Part shown: positions 14,760 to 29,154 of the stretch, in pieces | Position numbering within the stretch: position 1 is the stretch's first letter | Layout: every line of letters starts with the position of its first letter | Source: Tubulanus polymorphus | Taxonomy: Eukaryota; Nemertea; Palaeonemertea; Tubulaniformes; Tubulanidae | NCBI RefSeq assembly: GCF_964204645.1 | Contig: NC_134030.1 | Span: 6,880,278-6,944,277, forward strand | DNA length: 64,000 bases | Direction: 5' to 3' | The notes under the pieces: generated by a model | Databases searched by the model: none | The model's input: the letters and a program-made list of their open reading frames with translations, nothing else | What the model was told of the DNA's origin: nothing | Translations under genes and position numbers: made by a program

Positions 14760-17700
14760 CTGAATTGAGAACTAACTGAAGTCACATACATGAATAGATA
14801 TGTTAAATTTAGATAAGATCAGCCCTAATTTAAAAACACAAATACAACAGAAATGTTTCCAATCAACGTTAGACCGCCGTTGAGGTATAGGTATACTTCT
14901 TACCACCGAGGATCTTTAACCTTATAAATTATTTTCCTAGATATTGATTCACCGTTCATGATTCCCTGAGAAAACGTAGTTCATATCGTTGGCGTTAATT
15001 TAGTAGGTCGGTTGTTTCTATATCGTAAAATGATTGATTTATATTAACGTTAGACTCTCGCAATTACGGCAATATTAACACGACAATCACAAGCCTTTTA
15101 CATCGAGCGGCAAATGGAAATTTTATTGCGCACCGATTTGATTAAAATGACATGCCTTATTGTTTACAATGGTTTTAAACTCTTTGGAGTACTAAGGCAA
15201 CCCTCAGTTCAACGGAGAGCTTATAGCTTGGAGCATTTTCTTTCGAATACTGTTTACCCGGACGCTGCTTAATTAAATAAAACGCAAGCGACGTTTTATG
15301 GCACCGTTTCTATCCAAGCAACTCCATTTTTGAATATGTATAAACCGATGACACTTCAATCTTTACTTAGTCAACTGTTTTCCGTAGGACCCGAACCACT
15401 CAATTCACTCGCCTTTCCAATAGAATGAGAATCTAATTTCATTAACTGAATCTATCGAAATGATAGATTTATAAATATGAAAACAGTAAACCATTTCAAC
15501 CTAGCTAACCGCCATTTTGTTACGGCACTTTTGCCCTGCGTTGTTCGGTAATTTTTCTCTTTCCTAAAGACTATTCACGTTTTATTTCATATAATCGTTC
15601 CGTGGATTTTTAGAACCCTATGAAAATTATAGTTTTCAGTTATGTGAAATTCATTTCACACATACATTTGCAACAATGTGACACGGGATTGATATTTTAA
15701 AAAAACCGTGACCAATGTTTGCCACACGCGTAGAAATTCTCAGGGTACTCAAATTTGAAGTTCGATATCTTTAGAAATTTCGCAGAAGCTGTGCGCATAA
15801 ACGTCGGCTTCAAAATGAAATTTAACATTTCAAAAGACATCTCGCCGAGTTTTCATTCTACATTGCTATTTAATTGCTGCGCGTCTATTGTTATTCAGAG
15901 TTTCTGCAGTGCTTGCTGTCTGTCAGTCTACAGATGGTCGATTCGAGTACCGTAGTGATTGCTGTAAGACATCAGAAGGCAACCTTGAGTAGTGCAAATT
16001 TACTTCGCGGTTTTGAGTCCCGGGCGGAAACGGGTGACGAATGGAGGTCGTAATTTTCCTTCACGAGAATGCTTAGGGGTTTCCTTACGATCCGAGACGA
16101 TCGCGGAGTCATTGGGCGGGCAACGACATTATTAGAGTACAACCACACGGTTAGCTTTTGAATATTCCGAAACGGGAAATTTATACGCTGATCGTGCGTT
16201 TATTTCTGTTTAAACACAAGCTTCCAACGAACAACAACGCGCAGGCCTATCGATCAACGGTTTACTCCAATCAGTAAAGCCACTCAGAAAACCAATATAA
16301 ATCGCCTTCGTAAATCATTCTACGTGACGAAAAAACTGTCAATTTAAACAAACGCCACAGTTCGGACATATTTAGCTATACTTCAAATGTGAAATTTGCG
16401 ACGGATCACGAATCCACGCATTCATACCAAAATTCAAAATTAACCAAAACTTCCTGAATTATCCGCGCTGATATATTCAAGTGAATATTTCCAAAATTGA
16501 GGTATGAAAAATAATCTTGAAGGATTTATCGAAACGTTTCCAGACGATCCACGTCACAGCTGATGGATACAACTAACTACGTTTATCCGTCCGTCGTCCG
16601 ATGTTTACAGTTGTCGTCAATAAATTCGTCTTTAATTCCTGAATTTAGGATAGGATATTTCTTAAGGAATTCCTCCACTGCCGTGTAGTTGAAAGCTCCC
16701 AACTACCGCATGCAAGGTGGCGCGGTGTAGTTTTCAAAACACCGGATGCAGAAATTTGAATATTCGATGATTACATTTAGAATCTGTGGATCGGAACTTC
16801 ATTGTGGGACTGTGTGGTTATAACACATATGCTGGAAATGACAGTTTTCCGTGTCGTGCAGCAGCGTCTTAATTAAAGTTTGCGTGTTGATTTTGAGTTA
16901 ATAACAATATGATGACAGTCTATTCATCAAACTTACGCATCATCATTTCATACAGATATTCATTAGTTAGTCTCGTAAAACCGGGGCAAGACCTCCCCTA
17001 AAGGACCCACTATTAGAGAACGTATGAAACATCCACCAAAATGTCGTGACTCATTATACAGACATTTCCACCACTATTTTACTACTATTCTAGTTTACGA
17101 ATTGATCTGTAGGCAATAATTTTGCATTTAGATATCATACTATTCGAATATTGAGATCTAGATTTAGCTATTTGGCGTACCAGAGATCGAAATTCCACTT
17201 TCAAACCTTGCACCCCTCAAATCCTATCTGAGCCTTCAAAACCGATAGGAGAGTGATGCAGAACTTAAACGCGTTAATGACGCGAAGCTCATCATAATGC
17301 CGTATAGGACTAAGTTTGATAATTCTAAGCAACTTTTATTATTTAGAAATAGGCCTACATCCAATAAATTCCTTCAAAAAATTCATGTTTGAAGTTGATT
17401 ACGGTTAGTCTCATTATTTCTAATTGAGTTTAACAATTTTGATCAAATTAAGTGATTTAACATTTAGCAAATTTTCTATAACATACCTATTAGTAGAATA
17501 ATCCATGAAAATAATACCGTCATCAAAATTCCCCCACCTTGACGCATGATTAATGACCATTAGTAAATGCCCTGTGGCAGTCGTCACTTTTAGTTTCTAA
17601 TAACTGTGTTGTCGCGCACACTCGCATCAGAGGCGGTGAGATTAGCAGCAGTGGCGACACCAGTAGACTACACATCCACTTAATCACCAGGTTTATGTGG

Positions 17701-20700
17701 CATCTACAAAACAGGGGCGGATATGGGGCATACTTTACCAGGAGCGCGAAGAAAGGGAATAGGCCTCCTAGGGCAAGTATCCACCAAGCCAAAAAAGGGG
17801 TCTGGAATATTTTGGAAATTCATTGCATTTTTATGCAATTGCTATAAGTCAATGGAGTAACATTGTAAAGAATATGAGTATAGGGCCAGTCCTGGGCATT
17901 TAGCATGCTTCTTCTTACGGTATTCGCAGGTGTTTCCGATTATCTTCAACATGGCTCGTGACGAGTGCTTCCGTCTGGATCCGTTCCCGAAAAAACTTAC
18001 CGGTACTAAAAAGACCGGCCATCCCCACAAAAACTTAGGAAATTGCAGCTTCAATGCCAGAATTTTCCAACCAAAATTAACGCTTTCATATTCAACCGAT
18101 CCAGGTAATCCTAGATCGACCCGCAGATACAAGCGTCCATATCATGGTTTGTAAGGAAGAGTTTTTAGTACGGAAAAAGTGGTGGCACTTTGTGCCCATG
18201 ATAGCCATTGTGTAACTGTTCATCGTGATTTGCCAAACCATCACGAACCTTCATGTGGCTGGCTACACGTGAATTAATTTTCTTGATGAAAATAAAAATC
18301 AGATAAAAGAAATTGGAATCATTTCTATCAATAATTGGCTTTTACGTCTTTAGTAAAGCAATAGGGCGATTGAAACAATTTGCCCGCAACAGTGCAAATA
18401 GCCAAATCGACTGTCTAGTGCTGCCACTTTGTATAGCGATAGCGGGAAAAACGTGAACTAACATAATACTCGCTTGCCAACGTCTTTGACAGGCATTAGA
18501 CAAACATACCGATTTGGCGGGTCGGATTACGAGAAAATTCTCAGACTCTTAAAACAGCACTAAAACTACCCAACTGATAATTTTTCTATGAATGAATGAA
18601 TCAGTTTTAAAAGAGAAAATTTCAGGTATCGGGTATTTGTATTTTACCTGGGGAGACTGCTACGCCGGGGGCTCGCACAGCCTGGGCATAAGTCAGGTGG
18701 AAGAGGGTCAATTTTGATGAATTCTTTCAAAAGATTTAATGAACTATTCATCTGGACATTCTAATTGTTACTTAAAGCAAAGAAAGTACCTACAAACTCT
18801 AAAATATGGAAATATTATTTAAAATCTAGGACGGGTTCACAGTCACATTGTCAATTAGAATTGGGCGTCACATCGGTCCGTATACTGAGTACGTATGGAA
18901 AAAGTGATATTCCGGTGGTGAATTATAGTACTATTTTAGTTCACAGAAATTCCGCTAACGTTTTTTCATAGGGGCAGCACTGAACGGTTGAAATTAAATA
19001 CAGACCCGCCATTCTACTGTGGCATGTGAGGAATACATATTCTCATTTTTTTCATTAATCACTCAAAATACGCTGGTAGTTAGTTTTGAATGAAAGTTTA
19101 ATGGACGTTAAAGCTTTGTTTAAGGGGAATCTGGTTTTGAAACCGATTTTCAAGCTACTTTTGATAGAACTCCGCTCAACGAACGAAGGCAGACTCCTCG
19201 CATCCCACATGAATAAAAATTAAAATTCTCTCGGACCATAGCACTTTCCTCGGTTTTCACTAGACAAATAAATTTCACTTACGCCTCCCTCATGCACGCA
19301 CTAAGACATGCTTGGATTTTGATGTTTTGGTCAACACTGTCTCTGTATCCACACTAACCCTGACCCTTATACTAACCGAATGCCGTGGCAGATCGACTTA
19401 TCAAGGATTAGCACTTATTGACATTTTTGTGAAGAGTAGGTACAAATAAAGCTCCGACAAATTTTCTCCGAAAAAAATAGCACTAAGTATAATTTTTGGT
19501 ATTACTGAATTAATAGACTTGCTTCCATGGATATGGTCTCAAATCTGTTGCATAGCATTTTTCCTCAAGAGCTACAATTTCTGTGGACTGGAACCAAATT
19601 CTTGACAAAGGCCTCCCTCTTCAGTCATGTTCACCGCTTTAGTATCCACAATTCACTAACAACAAGCTTCTGGAATTCAATATGTGTATAACACATGTTT
19701 TTATTGAAATCAATCTATACATGCAAGTTCATTCGCATGAACGATGCAAAAAAATTTACATGTATCCCATTCTACACAGTGGACTATTGCATAGAATGTT
19801 ATATTATTATGATTCACACACCGTATTATTCTTTAACATTTTAAACTTTTAAACACCATACAATCAGCAAAAGGAGACTTTGGTGAGCGCTGTAAGCAGC
19901 ATTATTCCCATAATAGATTAACAGAATTCAAAGCCAATAGAATTCATCCAAACTGATTTGAAATCGACAAAGATGTGAGGTTCAATAAGATTCAGGTTTA
20001 GAGTTTTTAAATGTACATAAACGTTGGTTTACCCTTTAGAGAAGTTTTACGAGAAAAAAAAGACAGATCTGAATATGGAGATATGTGGAGCGTAGTTCTG
20101 TGCCAGCATAATGCATCCGTTTCCTATTGGGACCAAACCCTGGCCGTTACTGAGCAATTTGAAATACACAAAAAAACGCACCACTGACAGTATATTACCC
20201 TGAATATTAAATAGTTTTTAAATATAGGTACTGGCATAATGATGAATACCATCATTGAAATATATACAGTACTTCGACTGATAGCATGTGATAGGGAAAC
20301 AATGAGAAGTTGATTTTAGTCACATACAGTATACGAGAAAAACTAAGCCTAACAACAATCAAAATAAACAATGGAATGGCATTTTCAACGTAACTATAAG
20401 GCTTTAAGTATCCAAACTTCTTGTGTGGTTAATGATGCAAAAACATGAAGAAAGACAAAAGCCAGAAATTTCTGATCGATTAGTTAGTGCAATGGGAAGG
20501 GGGAACGCAAATATCATTATCTACATCTAATTCGCAAACATTTTGCATTCAAAGAACAATTATTACCACAACTATTGTCGGATCAATCAAATTTTACAGA
20601 CTACTTTTAAACTATAAATACTTGAATATCATCGAACCCAGCACTGTTATCAATAAGTTTTGCAGACCATGCAAATTAAGTTTTTTTTTGTTTATAAAAT

Positions 20701-20802
20701 AAGGTGTTCCAAAAACTATTTTTTCATAAATATGGAAGTTTTTTCCTTTTTGAAATTTTGTCATTGTACATGAGCTGCTGATGATAGTGTGAGCACATTT
20801 TT
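14760..20802. other. Intergenic region, nothing recognised
   Basis: About 6 kb between two minus-strand genes. It should contain the missing 5' exon(s) of the WRP/PAN gene, but no signal-peptide exon could be placed. Open frames are all under 100 codons and resemble nothing known. At 17713 the sequence begins AGGGGCGGATATGGGG, like the end of a common hAT-type MITE, without a matching partner. Confidence 0.5.
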
Positions 20803-21933
20803 CTATTCAAGTTTTGGTCGTTCGTCCGGGTATTTCTCTTTCGAATAATCTCTGACGGGTGAATAAAACTGCAATAGAACAAGAAATAGATCAAAATCAA
20901 GTTCATTCACAACATAAGCAATTGAAGCTTTAGAGTTACATTACATCTAACTCTAAGGGATCAATCAATTTGTCAGTCAGGGGGTATCAAGGCTCAAGAA
21001 GAATTACCCTACCTTGTACTGTTTGCCTGCATATTGCTCGTTAGGATTTGGATTTTTCTTCTTGTCCCAGCTGAAATAAAGATCACATTACATATTTAAC
21101 ACATCCAGTAAGAATAATCAAAATACATTCATCATATTTGATCCGCAGTTTTATATTTTCATCACCTGACATCAGGATTCCTGATTGCAAGTCGAGCTAG
21201 GTACATGCCAGCTCCGGCCATTCCGACACCAACACACACAAAAAGAGGCATCAACTGCGCATAAAGAGATCTGCTATTTCAATACAATGAATCATATCTT
21301 CAAAAAAACCTTTTAAGGTAAGCTTAGTAAGGTAAGACACACGGTCCGATCTAAGTACTTGTCCGAGTGCCCGGGACATTTTTATTAGAGCAAATAAGCT
21401 ATCATTATTATCACTTGTCACCAGGCGGTAAAAGTGCAGATCCGCACCTCTCCTTGTAAACGGTTCAATCAATTACATTAAATATAATTGTTTCAGGGTC
21501 AAAACGTCATCAGCAATTCAGTACATTGCCATTGGTTAATTTTAAGATATCTTCACTAGAGAGAGTAGAAAGATTTTAGCCTGGATTCTGTCATTCAGTA
21601 CTAGTAGATTGCGTCAATCACGAGAGGTGCGGATCTGCACTTTTACCCACCAGGCTTGTGCAATTTTTATGTCTCAAAAAATATCGATATAACGGATGCA
21701 AGTAGATTATTGAGGGGCATGTGAAATTTCAGATATGCTTGTCCCCAGCTGGCCAAGTGGCTTTCATTACAAACTAGTTCTTTTCGCCAACGCAATCGAC
21801 AAAGACTATCGCGGATGAGCCGTTCAATTGCGCACGTAGTACTAAAATATCCAAAACAGTTCAATTCAATCGATTCGGGTTAAAATCTTACCGATGGATG
21901 TTTCTTCAAACTGGCCCAAGAAAGTCCTTGCAT
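20803..21933 (-). CDS. NDUFA4: NDUFA4, cytochrome c oxidase-associated subunit
   Basis: A complete four-exon gene: 21892-21933, 21166-21254, 21013-21070 and 20803-20868. All junctions are GT-AG and in phase, giving 84 residues against about 81-82 in mammals. The protein starts MQGLSWASLKKHPS. A single membrane segment follows (LMPLFVCVGVGMAGAGMYLA), then LARLAIRNPDVSWDKKKNP and KQYKFYSP, and it ends ERPKLE. This is the family layout: K-K-HPS before the helix, R-LA-x-x-NPD after it, and the QYKFYS core. NDUFA4 was named as a complex I subunit but is now assigned to complex IV of the inner mitochondrial membrane. The last exon is only 66 bases and its Phe codon follows directly on the KQYK exon, which supports the join. 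No polyadenylation signal was identified. Confidence 0.93.
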
Positions 21934-23229
21934 CGTGAGGATGGTCAGTTATAACCTGCTGGATGGAATTAATTTAGACGCAGCACACCGAAAAGACACG
22001 AATGGTGGTGGTGTCGGTAACCTTGGAGTAGTAGAGATGGCGCCACTAGACGGTTAGGTTTCGATCCGGCACAATTCGGACCGGGTTCGTCGTAACTCGC
22101 TATCAATCAGGATTCGAGACCTCGATACCGAAATTCGATACCGACATTGTACATTTTGACATTCGCGGCAATTACGTAATATCAAAATCAATGGCGTGCT
22201 CTCAACATACAAAATACACGCGAAAACCACCAAATTACCCTCATACCACGTGTGACAAGTCCTTTTGTATGTACATTCCAAACATTTTAAAGACCCCAAA
22301 TATCAGAATTTCAATAGTCGGTAAGTATTTTACATTGTCATTTTGTTCAAATGAATGGTGAGAAAAATTTTATCTCAGCTATTGCGCTGCGAGTAGGCCT
22401 ACCATTTTTAATCAGAGATGCGCATCCCAGAGGTGCACATTTCGTCGGTGACAGGTGACTGTGGAAGACGGTCAGTGAAGCAAGACGAGTTGAAAAAAAA
22501 AATGGAAAAAGAAACTAAAAAGGGGCGATGATGGATTGGGTGGATCCCCAGGAATTTAGAAAAGCCAGGCTGAAAACCTAGATTGAGATTACATACGGTC
22601 ATCTGAGTCTGATGCCTATTTCTAGACCCAGATACCATGGCCATGGTCTTTTTGTGTTGTAATTTGTTCTGAATTGATTCTTCAAAATGTGACGTGAAAG
22701 CAATGTTTTAATGCCGAATGCTGACTTTTGACTGGTCCTTAACATGGTATTCAAAGAAAAAAAACTGTCATTCAATAAATAATTGCTGATGCTTTCACCA
22801 CCACAGTCCCTGCACTTCCAACTCCACTGTGTCAATGAATTTTCCTTTTTTTTTTTTGTTTCTGTGTGAATTCTTTCTGTTTTTATTCTGTATTTATTTT
22901 TCATTTGTAGATGTGTAAAACCATTTAGGCCCTATAAAGAATTGACTTGACAATGAAAACAGTGTAAGTTTATTTAATCTTTTAAATGTTTTCTTCATCG
23001 GTTTCAGAAACAGATATTATTTATACTTCATGTATCTTCATTACTTTATTTTCATGTTTGCGTTGGACTCTGATGGCAAAACCGAAACCGTAGATAGAAA
23101 GCCCCTGGATAAATGAACTATATTGGAGCGTAAAATTTAATTTGTAAGTTTGAATTCTGAATTTGATAATTCTGCAGTTATCTATGAAATGAAAACAATT
23201 TTAGATTTGTCTATCATAGATATCACTAC
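21934..23229. other. NDUFA4 upstream region
   Basis: It should contain the NDUFA4 5' UTR and promoter just above 21933. Beyond that I see only short unsupported frames and a run of T near 22840. No TATA box or other strong element is evident. Confidence 0.5.
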
Positions 23230-23490
23230 AATGGGAACTTGGATTCAGTACAGGACAACAAGGAATCAGTGCTTTACAATAAGACTTTCTTGGATTTTGC
23301 ACAGGACAACAAAGATCAGTGCTTTACAATAGGCCTAAGACTTTCTTGGACTTAGCACAGGACAACAAGAATCACTGCATTGGAATATGACTGCCTTGGA
23401 TTCTGCACAAGACAGCAAGCATCAAGAATCACTGTTTTACAATAAGGCTATCTTTGATTATGCACAGGACATAAGGAATTACTAAATGGA
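23230..23490. repeat. ~53-bp minisatellite
   Basis: Five imperfect tandem copies of a unit containing GCACAGGACAACAA, ATCAGTGCTTTACAATA and GACTTTCTTGGAT, with spacings of about 49-58 bases. The copies are visibly diverged. Confidence 0.85.
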
Positions 23491-23720
23491 AATTCAAGAT
23501 AAGTTACATTTATTTCTTATTCATCAGTTGTTGATTTGAACTTACGGGACCAGTTTTATAGTATTTGTTATGAACCATGTTTTGAAATGAAATCTGAGCG
23601 TTTGCATTTATACTAATATTCAATCTATCCAAATTTCTTTATATTGGTGTAAATATTTGGTAAGGATACATAAAAGAATAAAGCGGGTTTACATGTTTTC
23701 TAAATTGTGATCAACGTTAT

Positions 23721-23990
23721 TTCTAATCAATATGAAACTGGTTCCTGATGCCAATAATGCAACTGTTATCAATTATGTTCCATTGTCGCAATCAGATGTC
23801 TTTACAATTTCTCTGGATTATACTGCTGTAGATATCAAACTGATTGATCAGTTATAGATACATGTAACATTGTGTGCAGATACTAAGTACAGATCACTGC
23901 ATTACTTAATCCTGTGATTGAACAGTGATTTGTTCTCTCATCTTCACAATTCCCATCCGTCTAACTAAAACATCGTAACACTTCAACTCA
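23721..23990. repeat. Inverted-repeat arm, left
   Basis: About 270 bases that return as the reverse complement at 31441-31721. The stretch next to 23990 matches almost perfectly and similarity falls toward 23721. The inner end abuts a G-rich minisatellite. Confidence 0.85.
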
Positions 23991-24000
23991 TCTAACCCTT

Positions 24001-24260
24001 GGGTTCGGGGAGGGTGGGTAGGGTTGGGGGGAGGCAGGGGTAGAGGGAGGGGGGAGGGAAGGGGTGAGGGAGGGTGGGAGGGAAGGGGTGTGGGAGGGTG
24101 GGAGGGAAGCTGAGTGGAAGGGTGGGAGGGAAGCTGTGTGGGAGGGAAGCTGAGTGGAAGGGTGGACGGAAGTTGTCTGGGAGGGATGTGGTGGGTCGAG
24201 GAGGATGGGCGGTGGTAGGACTTTGGAGGGTGGGATGAAGGATTTAGGTGGATGGTAGTT
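24001..24260 (+). repeat. G-rich minisatellite (GGGAGGG type)
   Basis: Degenerate units of GGGAGGG, GGGTGGGA and GGAAGGGG. Runs of three or more G separated by short loops make the plus strand G-quadruplex prone. A similar tract lies at 31150-31440, also G-rich on the plus strand. Confidence 0.85.
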
Positions 24261-25804
24261 TAGGGTCAGGTACAGGTTTAGTCGTTGTGTAGTTATTTTT
24301 AGTCTTGAACTTCAGGATATTTCAGAAAATGTGTCCCATTTTTCATTATATTCTAATAACCAATTGAATTAATTAGTATAAAACACCTATACTGTTAGGA
24401 ATTGTCGCCTAAGACTTGAACACGTCATGTTACAGTCATTGAGCAATGACAAGCTGTATAACCACTGGCCACGTGGACTATTTCTATTAGATTTACTGGT
24501 TCATAGCGCGTTTGCCGTCTATGAGACCCGGGTTCGATCCCCGATGAGCGGGCATAATTTCACTTTCACTTCTCTTAATTGTTAAGAGGTAATTGCTCCA
24601 GATTTTTGAATGGGCACTTTTCAATTCTTAGGGACGTTATTCAAGTTGGCCACGAATGAGTAATTTACTCGAATGATTTTAGAAACTGCTCCCTTGTTGC
24701 GATTGTAATGTAGCTTAATGAGCAATTCAATTTATAAACAACTATTATTTTTTATGTAAATAATTGCAATTGAAACATGGCTGCCGAGTTGTCATAACAT
24801 GACATGAAAGCGTTAAATAGTGACCCTATATACCATGTGCGCCCCTGATGTTCATTGCTGCTTCCTCTTTGGCTGCAGATTTGAAGACAAACATACTCTT
24901 TATTTTTAAAAAGAGCATTGAACATATTAGAAAAGTGATTAATAATTAGTTATCCTAGTGTTTTCAAAAAGAGGGGACATATTTTCTGAAATAAACTGTA
25001 CGATTTATAGGTGGAACAAATGATGACTAGGATTGACAAAGACACAGAGTGACTATTGTTCTATCATACATTCAACAACTTACATTTCTGAATAGGATTA
25101 GGCCTATATTCTATTGACATCAGTTTATTTCAAGCTGTGACTTATTCTATCTAGACAGAATTTAAGGTGGCTTCGATCTGAACTGATTGTACTTGTAAAT
25201 CTTTGACTGAATTGAACCAGATGTAGTTTTACCTGAGTTTTCACAATAAGTAGTTCACTTTGATAAAGCGCATTTTTAGTTACGTATCTAAGATTATTGC
25301 TGTGTTTGAGGTTTTTGAGAATCCTTGAGAATTATTTAAAATCTTAGCGATTTACTAGTAGGAAACGTGTTAATTTTTTCATTAACTCCATCCATTTTAA
25401 GGCAATTGGCGTAGGCCTATGTTATAATTAATTGTAAATACTATTTTTTCCTCCATATACCATGCACATGGTTAGAGAGTAATTAATATTCATTTTGATA
25501 ACAATGCAATCCAATGAAGATTTATTGATTCCAAGTTTACGTGTGGGCTTTCGAACCCATGAGACCTACGTGTGAAATGTTCCTTTTGGAAAATATGATT
25601 CCGATAAAATCATCAGATCATTATGATGGCTAACGTGGGCCATACTAAAAAATTTTCTGTAAGGCTTATAATTTTAACATTAGCCTGTTTTATCGCGTCA
25701 AATACAATTTTTCTGCACGGGTAGAGGCTAGATGAAACATGTTTTTACATTGGCAAATTTTTTTTCAAACTGCTTTGTTTTCATTTCGTTTCTCACTTTC
25801 ATTG
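24261..25804. other. Repeat-flanking region without genes
   Basis: It holds the tRNA-like SINE head and otherwise AT-rich sequence. No exon or open frame of note was found. Confidence 0.5.
24480..24600 (+). mobile_element. Probable tRNA-derived SINE head
   Basis: GGGTTCGATCCCC at about 24530 is a perfect RNA polymerase III B box inside a T-arm-like context (ACCCGGGTTCGATCCCCGA). The 5' half does not fold as a convincing tRNA cloverleaf, and only a loose A-box-like stretch (TTCATAGCGCG) precedes it. A decayed tRNA-derived SINE fits better than a tRNA gene. Its 3' end is not resolved. Confidence 0.4.
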
Positions 25805-27320
25805 ATTTTCAGATTCCCTTAATTTGCCTAGCTGTACGCGGCACAAATATCACTATCTGAAAAATAGAAAACCAAAAGTTTTGAATTCTCACGCGAGAAA
25901 ACCAAACTCTTTGTTTTCTTTTTTCATTTCTTACTTTTATTGATTTTCTCTTAATTTGCCTTCAGCAGTCCGCGGCACAGATATCACTTTCTGAAAAAAT
26001 GAAAACCGAAAGTTTTGAATTCTCGCGCGAGTAAACAAAAGGTTTTGAATTCTCGTGTGAGAAAACAAAACTGTTTTGTTTTCTGGTTTAACTTCTCTTT
26101 TATCAATTTTCAGATTTTCTTAATTTGCTTTCAGCAGAACACGGCGCAGGATATCATCATCTGAAAAATAGAAAACCAAAAGTTCGGAATTCTCGCGTGA
26201 GAAAACCAAACTGTTTGTTTTCTTGTTTCATTTCTTAATTTTATTGATTTTCTCTTAATTTGCCTTCAGCAGTACGCGGCACAGGATATCACTATTTGAA
26301 ATATAGAAAACCAAAAGTTTTGGAATTCTGGCGTGAGAAAACAAAATGTTTTGAATTCTCGTGTGAGAAAACCAACTGTTTTGTTTTCTCATTTCATTTC
26401 TATTTTTCATTGATTTTTAGATTTTCAGATTCTCTTAATTTACCTTCAGCAGTACGCGGCACAGATATCACTGTCTGAAAATGGAATACCGCAAGATTTG
26501 AGTTCTCTTGTGACAAAACAAAAAGTTTTGTATTCTCGTGTGAGAAAACAAAACTGTTTTGTTTTCTGGTTTAACTTCTCTCTTTTATCAATTTTCAGAT
26601 TTTCTTAATTTGCTTTCAGCAGAACACGGCGCAGGATATCATCATCTGAAAAATAGAAAACCAAAAGTTCGGAATTCTCGCGTGAGAAAACCAAACTGTT
26701 TGTTTTCTTGTTTCATTTCTTAATTTTATTGATTTTCTCTTAATTTGCCTTCAGCAGTACGCGGCACGGGATATCACTATTTGAAATATAGAAAACCAAA
26801 AGTTTTGGAATTCTGGCGCGAGAAAACAAAAATTTTTTGAATTCTCGTGTGAGAAAACCAACTGTTTTGTTTTCTCATTTCATTTCTATTTTTCATTGAT
26901 TTTTAGATTTTCAGATTCTCTTAATTTGCCTTCAGCAGTACGCGGCACAGGTATCACTATCTGAAAAATAGAAAACCAAAAGATTTGAATTCTCGCGCGA
27001 GAAAACAAAAAGTTTTGAATTCTCGCGCGACAAAACCAATGATTTACTTTTCTCGTTTAATTTCTCACTTTTATCAATTTTCAGATATCACAATCTGAAA
27101 AAAAGAGAACAAAGTTTTGTCATTCTCGCGCGAGAAAACAAAAAGTTTTGAATTCTTGCGCAAGAAAACCAATCTGATTTAATTCTTCACTTTTATCGAT
27201 TTTCAGATTCTCTTTATTTGCCTTGAGCAGTACGCGGCACAGATATATCTATCTGAAAAAAAAGAAAACCTAACATTTATATTCTTCCTTTTTGTTTTCT
27301 CGTGTGAGAAAACCAAAATG
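25805..27320. repeat. Higher-order tandem array with CG palindrome
   Basis: About ten subunits of 130-180 bases. Each has a TACGCGGCACAGATATCAC-like core and one or two copies of GAATTCTCGCGCGAGAAAAC. The second motif contains the 14-base palindrome TTCTCGCGCGAGAA, with variants in which CGCG has become CGTG or TGTG. Three subunits form a ~486-base higher-order unit: cores near 26142, 26273 and 26453 reappear near 26627, 26759 and 26939. Minor open frames inside it are incidental. Confidence 0.85.
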
Positions 27321-29154
27321 TTTTGTATTTTAGCATGCAAAAAGTGTTTTGTGTAGAAAATATGCCAATGAAAAAATTCTTTTTCATCGTTCCTCTAGCC
27401 ATACAGAAAACATTTTCAGTATTGCCTGAATCAGCCACCATAGATTATCCTTGCGATCGCTTAGATCTACAAATACTCCATCTGTATTTTGAATATTATA
27501 GAATTAGCATTATAAAAGCACTGTTGAGACATCGTAGATTCCCTGCTGAACTATTATGATGAATTATGATTTGAGGGCGGGGCTTGACTGTGATTTGAAC
27601 AAATAAATTCAATAAGGAATTATGGCCTCGAATCGAAGCCATTCAAATTTGTACAGTTCATAGCTGCGTGAATTGGCAGCACCAATTGAATGTGTTACGA
27701 TTTAGCTATTTTGGCTAAATAGTAATGCTGTTTGTAAAATATTTTTCATGTAACTTTAGGGCAGAACATCTGCTGTGTTTATAACATTTAGTGTAGATCG
27801 ACATTCAAGACCTTTCACACTGGCATCTTTAGGCTTCATTGTTCCAATTCATAGTATCCATTAGGCTTATTATTATATAAACATTGGTTGAAACCATGGT
27901 CTTGAGTGGCGATCTCTCTACTTGTAGAGATTTATAGAGTATTTTAGTTATACTATTGTATATAGAATGTTTGGGAGTTTATTTAGTAATTAACTAATGG
28001 AAAGGGATTGAGACTTGGGGTGATATTCTGGGGATAAAAAGGGTTAGTTCAGTAGATTCGGGGAGAACGAGACCAAGTAAGAGAGGAGAACGGGAACTAG
28101 TAGAGTAGTAGAGAGAGGAGAACCGAGAGATCAGATCGGGATCGTACGGGAGATTAGCCGAGGGATTGGATCTGGATCAGACGGGTCGACTATAGGATTG
28201 TAGCCACACCATGGAAGAAATTATATATCGGATAATGGAATAAACATATATCATATTATACCAGATAAAGGCAAACTACTGAGTTAAGTTAAGTATACTT
28301 TTTATATCCCGGATTCTAGGAGCTAGGCAAATCGTTTACAAATAGGTTATCGGTAACAAGAGATACCGATAGGTAAGATATATAACATAAGTCGTTCACT
28401 TAAGAGATATTGTAGCAAAAGCGACGTAGCAAAAGAAAACAACGACCACTAAGATCGAACGACACTTAAAATCGTTTCAAATGCCACAAACTGTGATTTG
28501 GACAAACTAATTCATTACTGATTTTATTGCTTCCAAGTTGTTTAAGATAGCAGAATCATTAATGCAGAAAACCCGTTATATTGTATTGCTGCCTTGCAGC
28601 TATATTTCTCATTCATGAAGATCACTTAGAATATAGTCGAAACGTAGAATAAACTTCACACGCCAAGGAAACATTTTCAGACTTTATGTTATTTTTTCGT
28701 TATCATTTCGAACATGGATTTAGTGTATTATCATAGGTTAGGTATATTTCTCTTTATGACAGCTAAATCATTTTGCCATTTTTCATGATCATATCAGTTT
28801 ATATTTTAAATTTTATCTATGCTTCAATTTGTCAGTTTATATTCATAGCTCTTAGACTTTAGATTGATGGATCATTCCAGACTCTAATTAGTTCCTTATT
28901 TTTGACTTCATTGATTATTACACAGATTGTGAACCCATCTAGGGTATAATCTTTAGCTTTGTGATCATATATCAGTCCAATTATGGTCGGTTTTCAAAAC
29001 ATGCAGTGCTCAATTTCGTGTGTTTGTTTCAGCAGTGACCATTTTAATGGCTAACAACGGCTCTGCATGTAATGTATCAAAATTCAAAACCAACTTAGCA
29101 TCTTTCTTATAAAATTTATTCTCATGTTATCGAACCAAGGCTGTGTGCTAAATT
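27321..29154. other. Region without genes; possible LTR remnant
   Basis: A 78-codon frame at 27323-27559 is unsupported. From about 27990 to 28260 the sequence has a promoter-like GGGGATAAAAAGGG, a purine-rich leader, and ATGGAATAAACA (a polyadenylation-signal-like site) about 200 bases later. This order is seen in solo LTRs. TG...CA ends and target duplications were not identified, so the call is weak. Confidence 0.35.
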